64,000 nucleotides of DNA from Levilactobacillus yonginensis (GTDB lineage: Bacteria; Bacillota; Bacilli; Lactobacillales; Lactobacillaceae). The stretch spans positions 1 to 64,000 of the forward strand of contig NZ_RHNO01000011.1 of NCBI RefSeq assembly GCF_003946265.1, read 5' to 3'. A program made the translations under genes and the position numbers. Each line of letters opens with the position of its first letter. The first letter of the stretch is position 1. The notes under the pieces were generated by a model that did no database searches, was not told the DNA's origin, and saw only the letters and a program-made list of their open reading frames with translations. Positions 62,605 to 64,000 of the stretch are shown here, piece after piece.

Positions 62605-62749
62605 TTTTCTCCTGATTACCGCTTTCGGTTGGTAGGAATACGACAGTGAACAGTTATTTCGAAATTGATAATTGGTATCATGAAATTTTAACGATTTCAG
62701 ATGAATCACCTTGTTAACGTCTCTCATTTATATTTTTAAAAAACCAACT

Positions 62750-62794
62750 AAAAACGTGTTTGATTTTCTTGCGGGAAGATTGAACACGTTTTTG
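62750..62794 (+). terminator. pheST terminator
   Basis: AAAAACGTGTT / GAACACGTTTTT with an inner TCTT/AAGA stem. Confidence 0.88.
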
Positions 62795-62900
62795 TTAAAA
62801 ACGATCGTTGGTTGGGTCAGGTTGCCAACTGATTGCTGAAAAAAAGATTACATTTTCATCAAAGTCCCATTTTCATGTTCCCGCTTAGGGGGAAGTTCTG

Positions 62901-62906
62901 TATAAT
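62901..62906 (+). promoter_or_regulatory. mltG promoter -10 box
   Basis: TATAAT; TTCCCG 17 nt upstream is a weak -35. Confidence 0.6.
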
Positions 62907-62940
62907 GGAGAAGACTATGGCATAGAACGGAGGAAATAAG

Positions 62941-64000
62941 TTGGATAATGGCACAGATCCCACGCCTACACGGCATGAAGCGGGGAATAAACGTTCATTT
63001 GGACGACGCATTATCATTGGTGTGGCAAGTCTGCTTGTGATTCTGGCAGTAGCAATTGGTGTCTTCGGGTACCACTACTTCCAGACGTCACTGAAGCCCT
63101 ATGATGCTGATGATCAAAACGTGGTTCAAGTTCACGTTCCCCTTGGAGCGACCTCGAATAAGATTGGTCAGATTCTCCAGGATAAAAAAGTGGTTAAGAG
63201 TGGTATGGTTTTCAACTACTACGTCAAATCAAATAAATTCACGAATTTTCAGGCAGGTTATTATCAATTGAAACCTTCAATGAGTTTGAAGCAAATTGCT
63301 ACGCAGCTTCAAAAGGGTGGTTCGGCGGAACCAATTCAGAGCCAAGCTGGTAAGGTCCTGGTTCGTGAAGGTGAGACAATTGATCAACTAGCCGCTGAGA
63401 TTCCACAAACCACTGATTTCACCAAGAAGGAATTCATGAGTCTGATGAAAGATCAGGCTTTCTTCAATCAGTTGGCGGTCAAGTATCCACAGCTGTTGGG
63501 TTCAGCCAAACAGGCTAAGCACGTCCGGTATCGGTTGGAAGGTTATCTAGCTCCGGCCACGTATCAGGCTAGCAAGAAGATGACCTTGAAACAGATTGTG
63601 ACCCAGATGGTTGGTAACATGAACCAGCAATTGCAACCGAGCTACGCTGCCATCAAGAAGCAAGGCCGTAGCGTTCAAGAAGTTCTGACCCTAGCGTCCT
63701 TAGTCGAACGTGAAGGGGTCACGCAATCTGACCGAGACAAGATTGCGGGGGTTTTCTTAAACCGGATCAAGGCAGGAATGGCGCTTCAATCTGATATTAC
63801 CGTTCAGTATGCGTTGAAGACGACTAAGAAGACGTTGACTTACAAGGATTTGAAGGTCAAGTCACCGTATAACTTGTACATTCATACGGGATACGGGCCT
63901 GGTCCATTTGCGAACCCAAGCGCTTCATCGATCAAGGCGGTCTTACATCCGGCTGACCGAAAGAAGGGGTACTACTACTTCATCGCCAATACCAAGACGG
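62941..64000 (+). CDS. mltG: Endolytic transglycosylase MltG (partial, runs off the window)
   Basis: The first 353 codons; the 3' end lies beyond 64000. TTG start after CGGAGGAAATAAG, giving DNGTDPTPTRHEAGNKR as cytoplasmic tail. One membrane helix near 24-45 (IIIGVASLLVILAVAIGVFGY), a LysM-like region (VPLGATSNKIGQILQDKKVV), then the YceG catalytic domain with the expected Glu in ASLVEREG and the GYGPGPFANPS motif. It cuts nascent glycan strands and sets their length. No in-frame stop to the end of the window. Confidence 0.95.
   Translation, partial: MDNGTDPTPTRHEAGNKRSFGRRIIIGVASLLVILAVAIGVFGYHYFQTSLKPYDADDQNVVQVHVPLGATSNKIGQILQDKKVVKSGMVFNYYVKSNKFTNFQAGYYQLKPSMSLKQIATQLQKGGSAEPIQSQAGKVLVREGETIDQLAAEIPQTTDFTKKEFMSLMKDQAFFNQLAVKYPQLLGSAKQAKHVRYRLEGYLAPATYQASKKMTLKQIVTQMVGNMNQQLQPSYAAIKKQGRSVQEVLTLASLVEREGVTQSDRDKIAGVFLNRIKAGMALQSDITVQYALKTTKKTLTYKDLKVKSPYNLYIHTGYGPGPFANPSASSIKAVLHPADRKKGYYYFIANTKT

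Larger units (their letters stand above)
62605..62940. other. Intergenic region pheT-mltG
   Basis: Contains the terminator at 62750-62794 and the mltG promoter at 62901; the rest is AT-rich without an ORF. Confidence 0.6.

Overview
The window is a chromosomal segment of a low-to-mid GC Firmicute, almost certainly a Lactobacillaceae member (a Levilactobacillus-like lactobacillus fits best; the genus is inference). The grounds are Bacillus-type gene orders (ytpP-ytpR-sftA-murC, mutM-coaE-nrdR-dnaB-dnaI-thrS, infC-rpmI-rplT, yqeG-yqeH-yhbY-nadD-yqeK-rsfS-yqeM, ysgA-pheST), T-box leaders, strong AGGAGG ribosome sites, tRNA genes without encoded CCA, PepV dipeptidase, Spx/MecA, and frequent TTG starts. 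Nearly all of it is conserved housekeeping DNA; accessory-looking material is thin.

Layout. 1-1697: an array of 18 tRNA genes ending in a terminator, with an exact 158-bp internal duplication (fMet-Asp). 1758-8100: a DUF2075 ATPase, an ABM/HmoB-like protein, an MBL hydrolase, spx, mecA, a His-rich secreted protein, mnmM and a PAP2 phosphatase. 7800-10620: Leu T-box and leuS. 11038-13784: an orphan ABC exporter, a membrane-tethered flavodoxin-like protein and a small unknown. 14118-19519: MurJ-type flippase, an RsuA-like protein lacking its catalytic Asp, nnrD, pepV, uspA. 19520-20179: a gene-poor stretch full of inverted repeats. 20180-27981: PepSY protein, ytpP, ytpR, sftA, murC, pnuC, a BI-1 protein. 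28342-37757: polA through thrS, a replication/repair operon followed by a Thr T-box. 38158-39617: IF3-L35-L20 operon with an L20-type leader. 39767-46194: ribosome assembly, tRNA modification and NAD synthesis genes, then yceD-rpmF. 46485-54976: secreted proteins, a HAD hydrolase, an unlisted small ORF coupled to a matrixin-like protease, adhP, arlRS, a truncated IS110 transposase, a YxeA protein. 55375-64000: yidC, acyP, ysgA, an HD protein, an HxlR regulator, Phe T-box, pheS-pheT and the 5' part of mltG (runs off the end).

How it works together. Translation dominates: tRNAs, three T-box-controlled synthetase loci (Leu, Thr, Phe), IF3 and L20/L35/L32, ribosome assembly factors (YqeH, YhbY, RsfS, YceD), tRNA modification (TmcAL acting on elongator tRNA-Met, MnmM) and an rRNA/tRNA SPOUT methylase. 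Cell envelope genes (MurC, MurJ, SftA, MltG, YidC, PAP2) and stress control (Spx, MecA, UspA, ArlRS) fill the rest. I found no CRISPR array, prophage or obvious new defence system. The items most worth checking are the small ORF upstream of the M10A-type protease, the paralogous secreted proteins at 46485 and 53061, the catalytically dead-looking pseudouridine synthase paralogue, and the structured gene-free stretch at 19520-20179.
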